Below are positions 62,101-64,000 of a stretch of 64,000 nucleotides of DNA, piece by piece (positions within the stretch are counted from its first letter, which is position 1; every line of letters begins with the position of its first letter). The position numbers and the translations under genes were made by a program. The stretch covers positions 1-64,000 of the forward strand of contig JAJYTE010000003.1 in assembly GCA_021793215.1 (NCBI GenBank), given 5' to 3'. The stretch is from Bacillota bacterium. GTDB taxonomy: Bacteria > Bacillota > Sulfobacillia > JAJZYS01 > JAJYTV01. The notes under the pieces were generated by a model. The model was given only the letters and a program-made list of their open reading frames with translations, had not been told where the DNA came from and did not search any database.

Positions 62101-63167
62101 GGGCGCGCAGGGCGGCGCTCTTGTCGCTGCTGCTCGGCTGCGGGGTCCTGCTCTCCGGCTGCTGGGACGTGAAGGACATCAGCGATCGCACCCCGATCAT
62201 GGCGATGGGCTTCGACTACCTGCCGACCGGCAGGTGGCGTACAACCCTCTCCGAAGCTGTGCTCGCGCAGGGGGGATCGGCGTCCTACAGCGGCGCGATC
62301 CACTACGGCGACGGCCCAACGCTCACCGAGGCGATCGAGGACCTGCGCACCCACCTCTCGCGCCGCTTCTACCTCGGCTCGACGAAAGTCTACGTGTTGG
62401 GAATGGGCGTGCTAAGAAGCCACTCCACGGAGGCCTTGCGCATGCTCCTGCAGCGCAAGGAGGTGGACCAGACGGGGTTCGTGCTCGGGACCCGCGGAAC
62501 GGCGCAGGCGCTTCTCTCACACCCTGACGGCGTGATGGGCCTCACGGGCGTGCGACTCCTGAAGGAGTTCGAGTCCGAGCAGGAGTCTCGCGACGGGCAC
62601 ATCAAGGAGCCGATCTGGAAGGCGGTCTGGGGAGTGCTCGACACGAGCGACACGCTGCGCATCTCGACGTTCGACGAACTCCCGGAGACGAGCGTCAAGG
62701 CGACGGGCACTGCGCTCATCTACAATGGCACGCTTCGGACGATCCTCGACCGCGAGGAGAGCGTGACGCTGCGCTGGCTCCTCAACCTCCGCGGCCGCAA
62801 TGTCCTTCCCCTGGACCGTCCGTTCGGCGGGTACGAACTCAAGACGACGACCGTGCACTCCTCCACGCGCTACGACGGGAAGGCAAGGCACGTCTCGGTC
62901 CACATCGCGGCGAACCTCGAAGTGTACACCGCGCCCTCCATGATGTTGCCGGCTGACCTCGACCAGCAGCTCTCGCAGGCAGCCGCCGAGACGATGGTCC
63001 GCCGCATCACCGCCCTCACCGAGAAGATGAAGGCGGCGGACGCGGACGGTGCGCTCTGGCGCAGCGTCGCCATGGAGGCGGGCTACTTCGACTTCGACCT
63101 CAAGCGGACCTCGGTCTCCGTGACGGTCACGACGCGCGTCTCTCCCCAATTCTCACCGAGCGTATAG
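62097..63167 (+). CDS. gerAC: Spore germination lipoprotein GerAC family
   Basis: A signal peptide with lipobox (LLLGCGVLLSGCWDVKDI; the lipidated Cys is in SGC) starts a 356-residue protein of the GerC family. Conserved parts: DRTPIMAMGFDY, RRFYLGSTKVYVLGMGVL and DVKATGTALIYNG-like SVKATGTALIYNGTLRTIL. GerC domains are needed for receptor function. Starts with GTG 62097. Confidence 0.92.
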   Translation: MRARRAALLSLLLGCGVLLSGCWDVKDISDRTPIMAMGFDYLPTGRWRTTLSEAVLAQGGSASYSGAIHYGDGPTLTEAIEDLRTHLSRRFYLGSTKVYVLGMGVLRSHSTEALRMLLQRKEVDQTGFVLGTRGTAQALLSHPDGVMGLTGVRLLKEFESEQESRDGHIKEPIWKAVWGVLDTSDTLRISTFDELPETSVKATGTALIYNGTLRTILDREESVTLRWLLNLRGRNVLPLDRPFGGYELKTTTVHSSTRYDGKARHVSVHIAANLEVYTAPSMMLPADLDQQLSQAAAETMVRRITALTEKMKAADADGALWRSVAMEAGYFDFDLKRTSVSVTVTTRVSPQFSPSV

Positions 63168-63188
63168 TGCGCAATTGCCTAAGGAACG

Positions 63189-63218
63189 GGAGCGGCAGCC
63201 CAGGCGGGCGGCCGCTCC
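63189..63218. terminator. Terminator between convergent genes
   Basis: GGAGCGGC (63189-63196) pairs with GCCGCTCC (63211-63218) around a 14-base G/C-rich loop. It lies between gerAC and the acyl-CoA ligase. Confidence 0.55.
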
Positions 63219-63229
63219 GCGCTTGCCGT

Positions 63230-64000
63230 CTACGCGTCCTTCTTGGCCCACTCCATCTGCCGCAGCTCGACGCGGCGGATCTTGCCGCTCGTCGTCTTCG
63301 GCAGAGACTCCACGAACTCGATCTCGCGCGGGTACTTGTAGGGTGCCGTCACCCGCTTGCAGTGGTCCTGCAGATCCTTCGCAAGCTCTTTGCTCGGCGC
63401 GATCCCCGGGCGCAGGGTGATGAACGCCTTGACGATCTCGCCGCGGTCCGGGTCCGGCGACGCGACGACCGCCGCCTCGAGCACGGCCGGGTGCTCGACG
63501 AGCGCGCTCTCCACTTCGAACGGCCCGATGCGGTAGCCCGACGAGATGATGATGTCGTCGGCGCGCCCGACGAACCAGAAGTAGCCGGCGTCGTCCCGGT
63601 AGGCGCGGTCACCGGTGACGTAGTAGGCGCCGCGGCGCGTCTTTCGGGTCGCCTCCTCCGCCCCCCAGTAGCCGGCGAAGATCGAGGGGGCGTCATCCCG
63701 CACGGCCACGTCGCCCACCTCGCCCGGCGGCTGCTCCGTGCCGTCCTCTCCGAGGACGCGGACGTCGTGCCCCGGTGTCGGGAGACCCATGGATCCCGGT
63801 CGCACCGGGAGCTCTGGATGGTTCGCCACGATGCAGACGGTCTCGGTCTGCCCGTAGCCGTCGCGGACCGTGATGCCGGTCGCCTCCTGGAAGAGGCGGA
63901 TCACCTCCGGGTTCAGCGGCTCCCCGGCGGCGACGGCGGTGCGCAGGTTGGGCATCGGGTAGCGCGAGAGGTCCTCCTTGACCATCAGGCGGAACTCCGT
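63230..64000 (-). CDS. Acyl-CoA synthetase (AMP-forming), C-terminal part; cut by window edge
   Basis: The visible 257 residues are the C-terminal half of an adenylate-forming enzyme of the medium-chain acyl-CoA/acetyl-CoA ligase type: RDGYGQTETVCIVANHPELP (A5-like motif), YYVTGDRAYRDDAGYFWFVG (TGD motif), RADDIIISSGYRIGPFEVE and the catalytic lysine in LPKTTSGKIRR. The N-terminus with the P-loop lies beyond 64000. It activates a fatty or carboxylic acid for CoA thioester formation. Confidence 0.92.
   Translation of the reverse strand, partial: TEFRLMVKEDLSRYPMPNLRTAVAAGEPLNPEVIRLFQEATGITVRDGYGQTETVCIVANHPELPVRPGSMGLPTPGHDVRVLGEDGTEQPPGEVGDVAVRDDAPSIFAGYWGAEEATRKTRRGAYYVTGDRAYRDDAGYFWFVGRADDIIISSGYRIGPFEVESALVEHPAVLEAAVVASPDPDRGEIVKAFITLRPGIAPSKELAKDLQDHCKRVTAPYKYPREIEFVESLPKTTSGKIRRVELRQMEWAKKDA

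Overview
The window looks like one chromosomal segment of a high-G+C (about two thirds G+C by eye) endospore-forming Firmicute. The evidence is gene content and order: 5S rRNA, gin/csfB, a YaaO-type decarboxylase, tmk, darA, holB, ricT, GIY-YIG, rsmI, abrB, and later metG, tatD, a 3D-domain protein, ksgA, veg, ispE, purR, glmU, prs, pth, mfd, spoVT and a gerABC-type operon. This is the B. subtilis origin-proximal backbone with members missing (xpaC, yaaN, yaaR, yabA, yabB, rnmV, spoVG and ctc were not seen) and members inserted. I cannot name the genus; high-G+C lineages such as Symbiobacteria, Limnochordia or Thermaerobacter-like groups would fit. TTG and GTG starts are very common, and many genes overlap by ATGA, GTGA or TTGA.

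Layout: 1-75, end of an rRNA operon and its terminator. 286-2069, two minus-strand genes (HEAT repeat protein; membrane-anchored unknown). 2360-7883, backbone block I. 8004-12755, a lytic transglycosylase, a minus-strand pilin-like operon (10134 down to 8516), and an AraC-DinB regulator followed by a DNA-glycosylase-like gene. 12756-23900, a graveyard of transposases (one intact IS1634-type, fragments of ISL3-type and others), a broken VapBC pair, a Cys-rich relic, an orphan AAA ATPase, two PIG-L deacetylases, and at least five decayed copies of the pilin gene, all on the minus strand. 24087-32571, metabolic and membrane cargo: DMT transporter, Nudix, glucose dehydrogenase plus GH15 glycosidase, alpha/beta hydrolase, DUF2786-like protein, CPBP protease, secreted propeller-like protein. 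32628-39556, a minus-strand operon. 39661-63167, O-methyltransferase, then backbone block II from a Met T-box to gerC, with a cyanophycinase/cyanophycin synthetase pair inserted between veg and ispE. The right edge cuts an acyl-CoA ligase.

The most unusual element is the 32.6-39.6 kb operon. It joins a short SSB and conjugation-type parts (VirB2-like, VirB6-like, PrgI/VirB3-like, VirB4-like ATPase) to Tad/type IV pilus parts (SAF/CpaB-like, TadZ-like, CpaF/TadA ATPase, TadB, TadC), with no relaxase or coupling protein visible. Its upstream region shares a bipartite element with the distant pilin operon: an imperfect dyad GAAC-N4-GTTG directly abutting a SigH-like -35 G(T/A)AGGATCT, then 13-14 bp to CGAAC. 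The same element sits on one pilin relic (21684-21722) and in degraded form on another (19581-19600). I infer one regulon, probably for DNA transfer or uptake or a pilus made at the onset of stationary phase. This is a hypothesis from sequence only.

Stretches over 300 bases where I see no intact gene: 10216-10441, 10727-10901 and 12756-13380 (one pilin relic), 18093-19839 (debris only), 21074-22145 (relics only), 23675-24086 (one relic).
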